DNA of 64,000 bases from Cloacibacterium caeni (lineage in GTDB: Bacteria > Bacteroidota > Bacteroidia > Flavobacteriales > Weeksellaceae): contig NZ_OU015319.1 of the NCBI RefSeq assembly GCF_907163125.1, forward strand, positions 2,604,001 to 2,668,000. The letters are read 5' to 3'. A model generated the notes under the pieces. That model was given only the letters and a program-made list of their open reading frames with translations. It did no database searches and was not told the DNA's origin. A program made the position numbers and the translations under genes. The stretch's first letter is position 1. Every line of letters starts with the position of its first letter. This document shows, piece by piece, positions 43,519 to 51,988 of the stretch.

Positions 43519-44304
43519 ATGGATTTCACTATAAAAACAATGGCAGAATATGCTGCCGAAGGAAAATCTCCAGAAGTTCTTTTTTGGGTAGGTTGTGCAG
43601 GAAGTTTTGACGATAGAGCCAAAAAAATTACCAAAGCATTTGCTAAAATTTTAAATAAAGTAGGAGTAGAATTTGCAGTTCTTGGGCAAGAAGAATCTTG
43701 TACTGGAGACCCTGCAAAACGTGCCGGAAATGAATTCATTTTCCAGATGATGGCATTAACGAACATAGAAGTTTTAAACGCTTACGAAGTAAAGAAAATC
43801 GTAACGGCTTGTCCGCATTGTTTCAATACTCTTAAAAACGAATACCCAAGTTTAGGGGGTAATTACGAAGTAATGCACCATACTCAGTTGCTTCAACAAT
43901 TGATGGAACAAGGAAGACTTAAAATAGAAGGTGGCGCTTTCAAAGGTAAAAAAATTACGTTCCACGATCCTTGTTATCTAGGAAGAGCAAATGATGAATA
44001 CGAAGCTCCAAGAGTTCTTTTAGAAAAATTAGATGCAGAATTGGTAGAAATGAAGCGTTGTAAAACCAACGGTTTATGTTGTGGAGCTGGAGGTGCACAA
44101 ATGTTTAAAGAACCGGAAAAAGGCAATAAAGATATTAATATCGAAAGAACAGAAGAAGCTCTTGCGCTTAATCCAAAAATTGTAGCAACAGGTTGCCCAT
44201 TCTGTAACACGATGATGACCGATGGTGTAAAACACTTCAACAAAAATGAAGAAGTAGAAGTAAAAGACATAGTAGAATTAATTGCTGAAGCAGATGATCT
44301 TTAA
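43519..44304 (+). CDS. CCG-domain Fe-S protein (HdrB/LutA-like)
   Basis: A 261-residue soluble protein with cysteine-rich CCG motifs that hold Fe-S clusters: a C near VGCAGSFD, the first set around TACPHCFNTLKNEYP, and the second set around CKTNGLCCGAGGAQMF and ATGCPFCNTMM. These are typical of heterodisulfide-reductase B and lactate-oxidation LutA proteins. It likely works with the membrane Fe-S protein encoded just upstream. Its last 11 bases overlap the AT-rich gene downstream. Confidence 0.88.
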   Translation: MDFTIKTMAEYAAEGKSPEVLFWVGCAGSFDDRAKKITKAFAKILNKVGVEFAVLGQEESCTGDPAKRAGNEFIFQMMALTNIEVLNAYEVKKIVTACPHCFNTLKNEYPSLGGNYEVMHHTQLLQQLMEQGRLKIEGGAFKGKKITFHDPCYLGRANDEYEAPRVLLEKLDAELVEMKRCKTNGLCCGAGGAQMFKEPEKGNKDINIERTEEALALNPKIVATGCPFCNTMMTDGVKHFNKNEEVEVKDIVELIAEADDL

Positions 44305-45439
44305 AACTAAAAAGTGGTTTTTAATAGACATTTTATATATATTAATTGCTTTAAGCTTTAGTATATATAGTTTTCAAAATAGAGAGTATGATTGGGATTT
44401 ACCAGGCTATTTGGGCTGCTTATTCGAGAGCGAGTACCCTGGAAATATTGAAAAAATAAAAAACGAAACTTATTTAAGTATAAGAAAAGAGGCTTCTCTA
44501 AAACAATTTGATAATTTAGTAGGAGCAAGTTCATATAGGAAAGTTTTATTTGAAAATGCAGACGCATTTAATGAACAATTACCTTATTATCAAATAAAAA
44601 TTGGGTATAATTTGTTAGTAAGAGCTTTTTATTTGATGGGATTTTCTGCTCCTTATTCTGTTTTGTATCTTAATTCACTCCTATTTTTTATTTCTATATT
44701 ATTTTTTTATTTTTCACTAAAAGCTATCTATTTAGAATATCCGTTTTTCGTTTTTTTTGCTTCTGTTTTGTTTTCATCATTGCCAGTTCTTCATTATTTA
44801 TCTAGAAATGCCACACCAGATATATTATTAGTTTTGCTATTATTAGTTTTTGCTAATTTTATTATAAATAATATAAATTCTTATTTTATTTTTTTTATTA
44901 TTTTTTTAATAATGCTTTCAAGACCTGATTACATTATATTTGGGTTAAGCTTTTATTTTTTTAAAATATTATATGAATATTTTTTATTAAAAAAAATTAA
45001 TGTTAATAATTTAATATTTATAATTTTAATTGGAACAGCCTATTTTTTAATAATTAAGTATTATAATTATCCTGGTTGGAAACATGTTTTTTATGACTCT
45101 TTTATTTATAGAAGGAATTATATAAGTGACCAAAATCCAGAATTTAGTTTAAAAACTTATATTGATATAATATTAAAAGGAATTGTTAACATGAAGAAAG
45201 TAATCCTTAGCTCATTATTTTTAACTTTAAGTATTCTATATTTAAGTAAAAATATTTGGATTAAATTTGTAGCTGTAAATTTATTTTTAAATATTTATTT
45301 AAAGTTTTTATTTTTTCCTGCTGCAGGTGAGTATAGATTTTATGTTCCCTTTATTTTTGCTTTATTTTTAATATTTTTATTTGAGTTGAGAAAAATTGAT
45401 TTTATTAAACTTAAAAAATATAATTTATTTAAATTATGA
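44294..45439 (+). CDS. AT-rich polytopic membrane protein, possible GT-C glycosyltransferase
   Basis: From ATG 44294 the product is 381 residues with about nine hydrophobic helices and one long outer loop between helices 1 and 2 (about 35-100, beginning REYDWDLPGYLGC). That layout, with acidic residues in the first loop, is seen in lipid-dependent GT-C glycosyltransferases, but I see no decisive motif. The DNA is much richer in A/T than its neighbours and uses ATA, TTA and TTT codons heavily, suggesting recent acquisition. It overlaps the gene before by 11 bases and the gene after by 4. Confidence 0.7.
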   Translation: MIFKTKKWFLIDILYILIALSFSIYSFQNREYDWDLPGYLGCLFESEYPGNIEKIKNETYLSIRKEASLKQFDNLVGASSYRKVLFENADAFNEQLPYYQIKIGYNLLVRAFYLMGFSAPYSVLYLNSLLFFISILFFYFSLKAIYLEYPFFVFFASVLFSSLPVLHYLSRNATPDILLVLLLLVFANFIINNINSYFIFFIIFLIMLSRPDYIIFGLSFYFFKILYEYFLLKKINVNNLIFIILIGTAYFLIIKYYNYPGWKHVFYDSFIYRRNYISDQNPEFSLKTYIDIILKGIVNMKKVILSSLFLTLSILYLSKNIWIKFVAVNLFLNIYLKFLFFPAAGEYRFYVPFIFALFLIFLFELRKIDFIKLKKYNLFKL

Positions 45440-45924
45440 AAATAGAAGAATCAACCATAGTAGAGACTAATGACTTTAAAGTCATTATTTATCCTGCTTC
45501 TAGAGCGTTAACTGCTAAAGAAGTAAAGGAAATTACGGAGAAATTGTATGATTTTCTTCCTACTTGGAATGCACATGGAAAAGGACTAACGTCTTCTTTT
45601 AAAATAGACCACAAGCAATTTATTATTATCACAGTAGACGAAGAAAAAGTACAGGCTTCTGGCTGTTCTATGGATTCTCTAAATGGTGTAATGAGAGAAA
45701 TCGAGGCAGAATATCAATTAGGAATTTTTGACAGAATGAAAGCTTGCTACAAGGAAAATGGTGAAGTAAAAACCATGAAATTGACCGATTTTAGAACTGC
45801 TGTTAGAAATGGTGAAATTTCAGAAGAAGTAGAAGTTTTTGATTTTTCTAAAGACACTTACGTAAATTATTTATCAGACTTTTTACTTCCTTTCAAGCGA
45901 AGTTGGGCTGGTTTTATCAAATAA
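45436..45924 (+). CDS. Conserved Bacteroidota protein, often mislabelled ABC transporter ATPase
   Basis: A 162-residue soluble protein with no Walker motifs. It has a conserved pattern that I recall from flavobacterial genomes: VIIYPASRALTAKEVKEITE, LYDFLPTWNAHGKGL, FIIITVDEEKVQASGCSMDS, and MKLTDFRTAVRNGEI. The Cys in ASGCSMDSL is a possible functional residue. Databases sometimes call such proteins ABC ATPases, which the sequence does not support. It normally follows the Fe-S gene. Here the AT-rich gene sits between them. Confidence 0.7.
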   Translation: MKIEESTIVETNDFKVIIYPASRALTAKEVKEITEKLYDFLPTWNAHGKGLTSSFKIDHKQFIIITVDEEKVQASGCSMDSLNGVMREIEAEYQLGIFDRMKACYKENGEVKTMKLTDFRTAVRNGEISEEVEVFDFSKDTYVNYLSDFLLPFKRSWAGFIK

Positions 45925-45934
45925 AATTCAATAG

Positions 45935-45960
45935 AGTCGGACTTTAGTCCGACTTTTTTA
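45935..45960 (+). terminator. Terminator ending the MCE/Fe-S operon
   Basis: AGTCGGACT pairs with AGTCCGACT over a short loop, followed by TTTTTTA. Confidence 0.85.
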
Positions 45961-46013
45961 TTTCAAACTTCAATTTGACTTTAGTCAAAATCTATTTCCT
46001 AGAAAGTTTTCTT

Positions 46014-46021
46014 TAAATTTG
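46014..46021 (+). promoter_or_regulatory. -7 box TAAATTTG before the polysaccharide cluster
   Basis: A perfect TAnnTTTG match. It overlaps the TTG at 46019 that would open the glycosyltransferase frame, so either the box is not used or translation starts later (TTG 46037). Confidence 0.5.
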
Positions 46022-47161
46022 TATAAAACTATCTGTTTGAACATTCATACACGACATAAAATTCTCTTCATTTCGTCTTGGTTTCCTAATAAACTTGAAC
46101 CTACGAATGGAAACTTTGTGCAGCGTCATGCAGAAGCCATTTCTTTGCTTCATGACGTGGAAGTTCTTCATGCGATTGGCGATTTTAACCAAAAAGAGAA
46201 ATTCGTTTTTGATGATCAAATTATCAATGGAATCAGAACGTTGATTGTGTACTACAAAAATTCAAAAAATCCACTCCAGAATTTTTTGAGAAGAATGAAA
46301 GCCTATCAATTGGGTTTCAAAAAAATGCAAAAGCCAGATTTGGTTCACGGAAATGTTCTTCATAACAATATGCTTTTTGCAGTTTCCTTGAAAAGAAAAT
46401 ACGGAATTCCGTTTGTGATTTCAGAACATTGGTCAGGATTTTTGTCAAAACAAAATAGAAAAACCATTGCCCTCGCAAAAATTATTGCCAAAAATGCTGA
46501 ATTGGTGATTCCTGTTTCCAAAGAATTAAAAAAAGGTTTACAACTCAATGGAATTGTAAAAGAAGCTAACGTAATTGGTAATGTTATAGATACGGATTTG
46601 TTTTGCATAAGTCAAGAAGCAAAAGACCAATTTATTTTCTTACACATCTCTAATCTAATTCCCTTAAAAAATTCAGAAAAAATTATAAAAGTTGCTTCAA
46701 AGTTGTACGAAAAGTATCCTCATTTTCAGTTGCAAATTGGTGGTGATGGAGATGAAGAAAAGTTAAAAAATTGGGTTAAAAAATATAAAGCAGAGGTTTT
46801 TACAAAGACTTTCGGATTACTTTCTCATAAAGAAGTAGCTAAAAAAATGCAACAATCCAGTTGTTTTGTGCTTTTCAGTGATATGGAAACTCAAGGAATA
46901 GTATTGCTAGAATCTTTATCTATAGGCGTTCCTGTTATTGCGACAAATGTGGGTGGAATTCCAGAAATTGTAGATAAAAAACGAGGGATTTTAGTTGAAA
47001 ATAACAATGAAGACGTACTTTTGGAGGCTATGAAAAGCATGTTAGAAAAAAATGTAGAATTAGATTCGTCTGAGGATTTAAGAAAATATGTTGTAGAAAA
47101 TTTCTCTAAGTCCGTAATCGCCGAAAAATTTTCTGAAATTTATAATCAAGTTTTATCATGA
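46019..47161 (+). CDS. Glycosyltransferase family 4 (group 1)
   Basis: Transfers an activated sugar onto a growing glycan. The N-terminal acceptor domain starts KILFISSWFPNKLEPTNGNF and has SEHWSGF near residue 140. The C-terminal GT-B half shows GDGDEEKLK and the EX7E motif in DMETQGIVLLESLS, then IATNVGGIPEIV. Family members usually begin only a few residues before KILFISSWFP. Here no ATG is available, and the choice is TTG 46019 or TTG 46037 (375 aa). The -7 box at 46014-46021 favours the second. It overlaps the next gene by four bases. Confidence 0.88.
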   Translation: MYKTICLNIHTRHKILFISSWFPNKLEPTNGNFVQRHAEAISLLHDVEVLHAIGDFNQKEKFVFDDQIINGIRTLIVYYKNSKNPLQNFLRRMKAYQLGFKKMQKPDLVHGNVLHNNMLFAVSLKRKYGIPFVISEHWSGFLSKQNRKTIALAKIIAKNAELVIPVSKELKKGLQLNGIVKEANVIGNVIDTDLFCISQEAKDQFIFLHISNLIPLKNSEKIIKVASKLYEKYPHFQLQIGGDGDEEKLKNWVKKYKAEVFTKTFGLLSHKEVAKKMQQSSCFVLFSDMETQGIVLLESLSIGVPVIATNVGGIPEIVDKKRGILVENNNEDVLLEAMKSMLEKNVELDSSEDLRKYVVENFSKSVIAEKFSEIYNQVLS

Positions 47162-48807
47162 GAAAGGGATTTTCGGTTAGAATTTTCAATGGAGAAATAG
47201 AATCTTTTTGTAGATTCCAAGAGGGTTTGTTTGATAATGTGATTGTAGAGAATGAAAGTTTTCTCATTGCAATAGAAGGGGTGATTCTCAATAAAAAATC
47301 ACTTTGCCAAGAATTTGCTTCAACAAATTTTAAAAACTTGGTTCTTGATTTATTCAAGCAAAAAAAACAACATTTTTTTGCGCTTTTGGAAGGTGAATTT
47401 TCAGGGTTCATTATTGATAAAAGTGAAAAAACAGTGTTTGCTTTTACCAATGTTACTTCTACACAAAAGGTTTTTTATTATCGTTCAAAGGATTTAATCA
47501 TCATTGATACTTCTATTAAAAATATTGTGGAGGATTTAAAATCCAATAAAATTCCTTTTTCTATAGATTTAGATAGTATTTACCAAATGTTGGCTTTTAC
47601 CAATATCATTGAAAATAAAACACCGATAAAGGATATTTTTAAAATTTATGACGCATCTTATATAAAAGTAGATGCGAAAGATTTATCTATAAAAGAAGAG
47701 CAATATTTTAATGTAGAAGCAGAGAGGTTTTCAGGAAGTAAAGAAGAAGCAATTGATACCATTGATGAGATTTTCTCAAAATCTGTCGCTCTAGAATATG
47801 AAAAAGATCATGAACTTGGCAAAGAACATTTTTCTCTTTTAAGCGGAGGTTTAGACAGTAGAGTCGCCGTTTTATATGCGGAAAAACTACAGCTAAATCC
47901 TAATAAAATGTTTTGTTTTTCGCAGAGCAATTATTTAGACGAAACCATTTCTAGAAAAATTGCAGAGAAATTTAATTTTGATTACCATTTTGCTCCATTA
48001 GATGGAGGGATTTTCTTGAAAAATATAGATAAAATGGTTTCTATTTCTGAAGGAATGGTTTTATATACGGGTTCTATTCATGTAGACTTTGCAATGCAGC
48101 AGTTTTATCAGGAACAATTTGGGCTTATTCATTCTGGGCAAATTGGTGATGGCGTTTTAGGTGGATTTAACATGATTCCCGATGTACAAAAACCTACCAA
48201 CAAGAAAATAGTAGTCAATAGTCTTTTTTTGCCAAAAGTTTATGAAAATTTAGAAAAAATAACATCTCAATATGAGAGAGAAGAGCTTTTTTATCTCAGG
48301 AATATCGCTTTTAACAGAGCGGTTTTTGGAGGTCAAGTGTTCCAACAGTTCTCGTATCAGACTTCTCCTTTTATGACCAAAGATTTTATGAGTTTCGCTG
48401 TAAGTTTACCAGAAAAATGGAAATTTAATCATCGATTTTACTTAGAATGGATTAAAGAACATTGCAAAGAGGCGACTCTGTTTAAATGGGAACGAACCAT
48501 GATGAAACCCAATGCTCATTGGAAAACGACTCTTGGAGATCATTTTAACAAAAGATTGGTGAATGTTTTTTACAATAAAATTTTCGGAAAGGAATATAAA
48601 ATAAGCATGTATCCGTATCAATATTATTTTGATTCAAGTCCAGAAATTCAGTCTTTTTATAACGATTATTTTCAATCAAATATTGAGCTTTTAGACGATT
48701 ATAAAGAACTTCAAAAAGATATTTTAGAGTTATATCATCATAAAGATTTTTTCTCTAAATCTTCTGCAGTCAATATTTTAGCTATTTTTAAATATTATTT
48801 GTCGTAA
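47158..48807 (+). CDS. Asparagine-synthase-like amidotransferase without the N-terminal cysteine
   Basis: A 549-residue protein whose C-terminal part has the ATP-pyrophosphatase loop LLSGGLDSRVAVLYAEKL (about 222-240), as in AsnB. The N-terminal half is related to class II glutaminase domains, but the residue after Met is Arg, not the catalytic Cys2, so glutamine cleavage is unlikely. Such proteins in polysaccharide clusters probably amidate a sugar carboxylate or transfer an amine to a glycan precursor, perhaps using ammonia or a partner. It starts within the stop of the glycosyltransferase gene (ATGA) and ends directly at the flippase start. Confidence 0.82.
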   Translation: MRKGFSVRIFNGEIESFCRFQEGLFDNVIVENESFLIAIEGVILNKKSLCQEFASTNFKNLVLDLFKQKKQHFFALLEGEFSGFIIDKSEKTVFAFTNVTSTQKVFYYRSKDLIIIDTSIKNIVEDLKSNKIPFSIDLDSIYQMLAFTNIIENKTPIKDIFKIYDASYIKVDAKDLSIKEEQYFNVEAERFSGSKEEAIDTIDEIFSKSVALEYEKDHELGKEHFSLLSGGLDSRVAVLYAEKLQLNPNKMFCFSQSNYLDETISRKIAEKFNFDYHFAPLDGGIFLKNIDKMVSISEGMVLYTGSIHVDFAMQQFYQEQFGLIHSGQIGDGVLGGFNMIPDVQKPTNKKIVVNSLFLPKVYENLEKITSQYEREELFYLRNIAFNRAVFGGQVFQQFSYQTSPFMTKDFMSFAVSLPEKWKFNHRFYLEWIKEHCKEATLFKWERTMMKPNAHWKTTLGDHFNKRLVNVFYNKIFGKEYKISMYPYQYYFDSSPEIQSFYNDYFQSNIELLDDYKELQKDILELYHHKDFFSKSSAVNILAIFKYYLS

Positions 48808-50052
48808 ATGAAGAGTCTTCAAGAATTTTTGCAGAATTTTTTTAAAAATAAAGGTCAATATGTATTTTTTTCACTTTTGATTGCAAAAATCTGTGGACTT
48901 ATTTCGTCTATTGCGGTGGTAAGAATGCTTCCGCAAAGTGATTTTGGAATGATGACGATCGTGGCTTCTGTTTTTGCAGTTTTTGCGACTTTTAGTGGAT
49001 TTGGTTCTGCGCAAGGATTTTTAAGATTCGGGGCCATTGCAGAACAAACAGAAGAAAAAGAAAAACTTCATCAGCATTTTTTTCTTCAAGGATTTTTATA
49101 TCAGTTAATTCTTTCTGTTCTATTTATTTTTTCGAGCATTTTTTTCGTTCAGAAATACGGAGATGTTTTGCTGATTTTTATATTTTTTACCATTCGGCTA
49201 ATTGGTTTTTATTTTTTCAATCATATACAATCTTATTTTAGAGTGTATCATGATAACAAGAACTTTGCTCGAGTGAATAATGTGGTTAATGTTTTGGGAC
49301 TGATTTTAATTATTATTTTAACTTACTTATTCGGGTTAAAGGGTTATTTATTGGCTATTTCAGTTGCTCCTTTTTTATCTTTATTCTGGTTTTTTAAATA
49401 TAAAATTCTAAACTTTCAGAGGATAAAACTTCAGAAAAAAGAACTTTGGAGTTATTCGTTTCATGCAGTTTTTACTGCTTTTTTATCAGATTTATTATTT
49501 TCTTTAGATATTTTACTTCTAGGATTTTTATTAAACGAAAATGCGGTAGCTGATTATAAAGTAGCGATTATTTTGCCTTCCAATCTTACCTTTTTAGCCG
49601 TATCTATGTTGCAAGCAGATTTTCCAAAAATTGCTAAAAACGCTCATAATCAATTATTTGTAAAAGATTATATTTCGAATTACTATAAAATTTTCATTCC
49701 GATTTGTTTAGTCATTTTTGGAGTTTCATTTTTCTTTGCCAAAGAAATTTTAACGCTATTTTTCTCATCTCAATATGCTCATGAAACCCAAGTGTTTTTA
49801 ATTTTGGTCATAACATTTTTAATGAATATGTTATTTAGAAATTTATTTGGGAATTTACTTTCTGCAGTGGGAGAAATGAAGAAAAATACCATTGTTTCTG
49901 TGTTTTCGTTGAATGTTTTGGGTATTTCTGCTTTTATTTTAGTCCCAAAATTTCAAATTTTAGGGATGGGAGTCAGTGTTTTTTTAGCGATGACTTTTTC
50001 GGGATTTCTAGGGATGTTTTTTTTCTGGAAGTATTTTAAAAAATTAGATTAG
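48808..50052 (+). CDS. Polysaccharide flippase (Wzx/PST-type, MOP superfamily)
   Basis: A 414-residue protein with about twelve hydrophobic helices. The start shows ICGLISSIAVVRMLPQSDFG and GFGSAQGFLRFGA, typical of O-antigen and capsule flippases. The ATG directly follows the TAA of the previous gene. With the GT4 and amidotransferase genes it suggests a small glycan export cluster. No polymerase or chain-length regulator is present, so the glycan may be a single-unit or shared product. Confidence 0.88.
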   Translation: MKSLQEFLQNFFKNKGQYVFFSLLIAKICGLISSIAVVRMLPQSDFGMMTIVASVFAVFATFSGFGSAQGFLRFGAIAEQTEEKEKLHQHFFLQGFLYQLILSVLFIFSSIFFVQKYGDVLLIFIFFTIRLIGFYFFNHIQSYFRVYHDNKNFARVNNVVNVLGLILIIILTYLFGLKGYLLAISVAPFLSLFWFFKYKILNFQRIKLQKKELWSYSFHAVFTAFLSDLLFSLDILLLGFLLNENAVADYKVAIILPSNLTFLAVSMLQADFPKIAKNAHNQLFVKDYISNYYKIFIPICLVIFGVSFFFAKEILTLFFSSQYAHETQVFLILVITFLMNMLFRNLFGNLLSAVGEMKKNTIVSVFSLNVLGISAFILVPKFQILGMGVSVFLAMTFSGFLGMFFFWKYFKKLD

Positions 50053-50058
50053 AAAAAT

Positions 50059-50066
50059 TATCTTTG
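50059..50066 (+). promoter_or_regulatory. -7 box TATCTTTG, probably leaderless
   Basis: The box is followed by only CAAT before ATG 50071, the same spacing as upstream of the TatD-like gene and pflA. Confidence 0.6.
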
Positions 50067-50070
50067 CAAT

Positions 50071-50577
50071 ATGAAGTTCAGCAGATTAATCATTTTAGGG
50101 ATTTTAATTTTTCTTAGCTCTTGTAGAGGAGAAGATGAAAGTGACTTGCAGAAAATAGACCAAGTTCTTAATATTTACATCAAAAACGCTGCTGGGAAAG
50201 ATTTGCTCAACACCAATATTCCTGGAGGTTTTACCGCTGTGAGAGCCCAGGATTTAAATGCAGATAGAGCTTTGCAAGATATTACAGGAATTTCCGTCAA
50301 AAAAGACCAAGACACGATTGCTTATGTTGATTATGCAACTGGTGCGGTTAGAATTTTAAAGGATTCTATTTCGCCAAGTCAAAAAACGTATCAGTCTGAT
50401 TTTTACATCAATCTTTCTAAAATAGTAAATAAAGAAACGGTAACAGATGTAGACACAGTAAAAGTAGTGTACAATTGGTCTCCTAACTTGTTTCAAGTTT
50501 CCAAAGTTTGGTATAACAATAAACTTTCATTTTCTAAAGTGGAAGGACAGCCAAACATCATTCATATCGTAAAATAA
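50071..50577 (+). CDS. Lipoprotein of unknown function
   Basis: A 168-residue protein with a lipobox at IFLSSCRGED (Cys about 18). The rest is mostly beta-strand-like and polar, with DTIAYVDYATGAVRILKDSI and a C-terminal YNWSPNLFQVSKVWYNNKLS. No catalytic motif is visible and I do not recognise a family. A -7 box directly upstream gives it its own transcription, separate from the flippase gene. Confidence 0.7.
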   Translation: MKFSRLIILGILIFLSSCRGEDESDLQKIDQVLNIYIKNAAGKDLLNTNIPGGFTAVRAQDLNADRALQDITGISVKKDQDTIAYVDYATGAVRILKDSISPSQKTYQSDFYINLSKIVNKETVTDVDTVKVVYNWSPNLFQVSKVWYNNKLSFSKVEGQPNIIHIVK

Positions 50578-50582
50578 TTCCG

Positions 50583-50590
50583 TAAATTTG
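50583..50590 (+). promoter_or_regulatory. -7 box TAAATTTG of serS
   Basis: A perfect TAnnTTTG box 61 bases before the serS ATG. Confidence 0.6.
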
Positions 50591-50604
50591 CATAAATCAT
50601 TAAA

Positions 50605-50629
50605 ATTTGAGTTTTATTTAGACTCAAAT
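50605..50629 (+). promoter_or_regulatory. Hairpin in the serS leader
   Basis: ATTTGAGT (50605-50612) pairs with ACTCAAAT (50622-50629). No T-box sequence or T-run is present, so a regulatory role is only possible. Confidence 0.45.
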
Positions 50630-50651
50630 CTTAACTCTCAAACCAAATAAG

Positions 50652-51920
50652 ATGTTACAAGTAAGTTTTTTGCGCGAAGAAAAAGAACGCGTTTTAGAAG
50701 GTCTTAAAAAAAGAAATTTTAAGCAATTAGAATTGGTAGATGAAGCTATCCAATTAGATGACGAACGTAAAAAAACACAACAAGAATTAGACTCGCAATT
50801 GGCTGAAATCAATAAAATTTCTAAAGAAATAGGAATTTTAATGAAAGAAGGTAAAAAAGAAGAAGCCGAAGCTGCTAAATCTAAAACCGCTCAATACAAA
50901 GAGTCTTCCAAAGAACTTACTACAAAACTTTCGGAAATAGAAACTTCGTTGCTTAATATTTTATACCAAATTCCAAATATTCCTTATCATTTGGTGAAAG
51001 CTGGTGTTTCTGCTGATGATAACGAAATCGTTTATCAGTCTCACGAAGTTCATGGATTGGGAGAAGGTGCTATTCCGCATTGGGAATTGGCAAAGAAATA
51101 TAATTTGATTGATTTTGAATTAGGTGTAAAAATCGCAGGTGCAGGTTTCCCAGTTTACTTAGGAAAAGGAGCGAGATTACAAAGAGCTTTAGTTCAATAT
51201 TTCTTAGATAAAAATACAGATGCTGGTTATTTAGAAGTAAATCCGCCTCATGTTGTAAATGAAGCTTCTGGTTATGGAACTGGACAATTGCCTGATAAAG
51301 AGGGACAAATGTATCACGTAGGAATTGATGATTTATATTTAATTCCAACTGCAGAAGTTCCCGTAACGAATATTTATAGAGATGTTATTTTAGAAGAAAA
51401 GGATTTACCAATTAAGAATACTGCTTTCTCACAATGTTATAGAAGAGAAGCGGGAAGTTATGGTGCTCATGTTCGTGGTTTGAACAGATTACACCAATTC
51501 GAAAAAGTAGAAATTGTAAGAATAGAAAAGCCTGAAAATTCTTATGCTGCTTTAGAAGAAATGGTAGCTCATGTAAAATCTATTTTAGAAGATTTGGAAT
51601 TGCCTTTCAGAATTTTAAGATTGTGTGGAGGAGATCAAGGTTTCACTTCTGCGATGACTTATGATTTTGAAGTTTGGAGTGCAGCTCAAGAAAAATGGTT
51701 AGAAGTTTCTTCGGTTTCTAATTTTGAAACTTTCCAGGCGAATCGTTTAAAATGCAGATTCAAAGGTGACGGAAAAACGCAATTAGCCCATACATTAAAC
51801 GGTTCTGCAATGGCTTTACCGAGAATTATGGCAGCTTTGTTAGAAAACAATCAAGTAGAAGGCGGAATTAAGTTACCGAAAAAAGTAGCGGAATACGCTA
51901 GATTTGAAATGATAGATTAA
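50652..51920 (+). CDS. serS: Serine-tRNA ligase
   Basis: Charges tRNA-Ser. The N-terminal long coiled-coil arm that binds the tRNA is at about 25-105 (charged Lys/Glu/Gln). The class II catalytic core follows: motif 2 FSQCYRREAGSYG with GAHVRGLNRLHQFEKVE, and motif 3 NGSAMALPRIMAALLENNQ. Length 422 aa is normal. A terminator and a heptamer array follow. It is convergent with a lipoprotein gene. Confidence 0.97.
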   Translation: MLQVSFLREEKERVLEGLKKRNFKQLELVDEAIQLDDERKKTQQELDSQLAEINKISKEIGILMKEGKKEEAEAAKSKTAQYKESSKELTTKLSEIETSLLNILYQIPNIPYHLVKAGVSADDNEIVYQSHEVHGLGEGAIPHWELAKKYNLIDFELGVKIAGAGFPVYLGKGARLQRALVQYFLDKNTDAGYLEVNPPHVVNEASGYGTGQLPDKEGQMYHVGIDDLYLIPTAEVPVTNIYRDVILEEKDLPIKNTAFSQCYRREAGSYGAHVRGLNRLHQFEKVEIVRIEKPENSYAALEEMVAHVKSILEDLELPFRILRLCGGDQGFTSAMTYDFEVWSAAQEKWLEVSSVSNFETFQANRLKCRFKGDGKTQLAHTLNGSAMALPRIMAALLENNQVEGGIKLPKKVAEYARFEMID

Positions 51921-51923
51921 TAT

Positions 51924-51958
51924 GCTTTTTGCATTCAGCAATTAGCTTTCAGTATAAA
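51924..51958. repeat. 7-base tandem array downstream of serS
   Basis: Heptamers that all start with G (GCTTTTT, GCATTCA, GCAATTA, GCTTTCA, then GTATAAA) begin three bases after the serS stop and run into the terminator. The unit sequence differs from all the other arrays, but the period is the same. Confidence 0.65.
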
Positions 51959-51986
51959 AAAACCACCGAAGTTTCGGTGGTTTTTG
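51956..51986. terminator. Bidirectional terminator after serS
   Basis: AAAAACCACCGAA pairs perfectly with TTCGGTGGTTTTT over two or three bases and is followed by TGTTTTA. It sits between convergent genes. Confidence 0.9.
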
Positions 51987-51988
51987 TT

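Noticed and set aside
45436-45924. ABC transporter ATPase as the function of this gene
   Set aside because: There is no Walker A, signature or Walker B motif. The name is a database carry-over.
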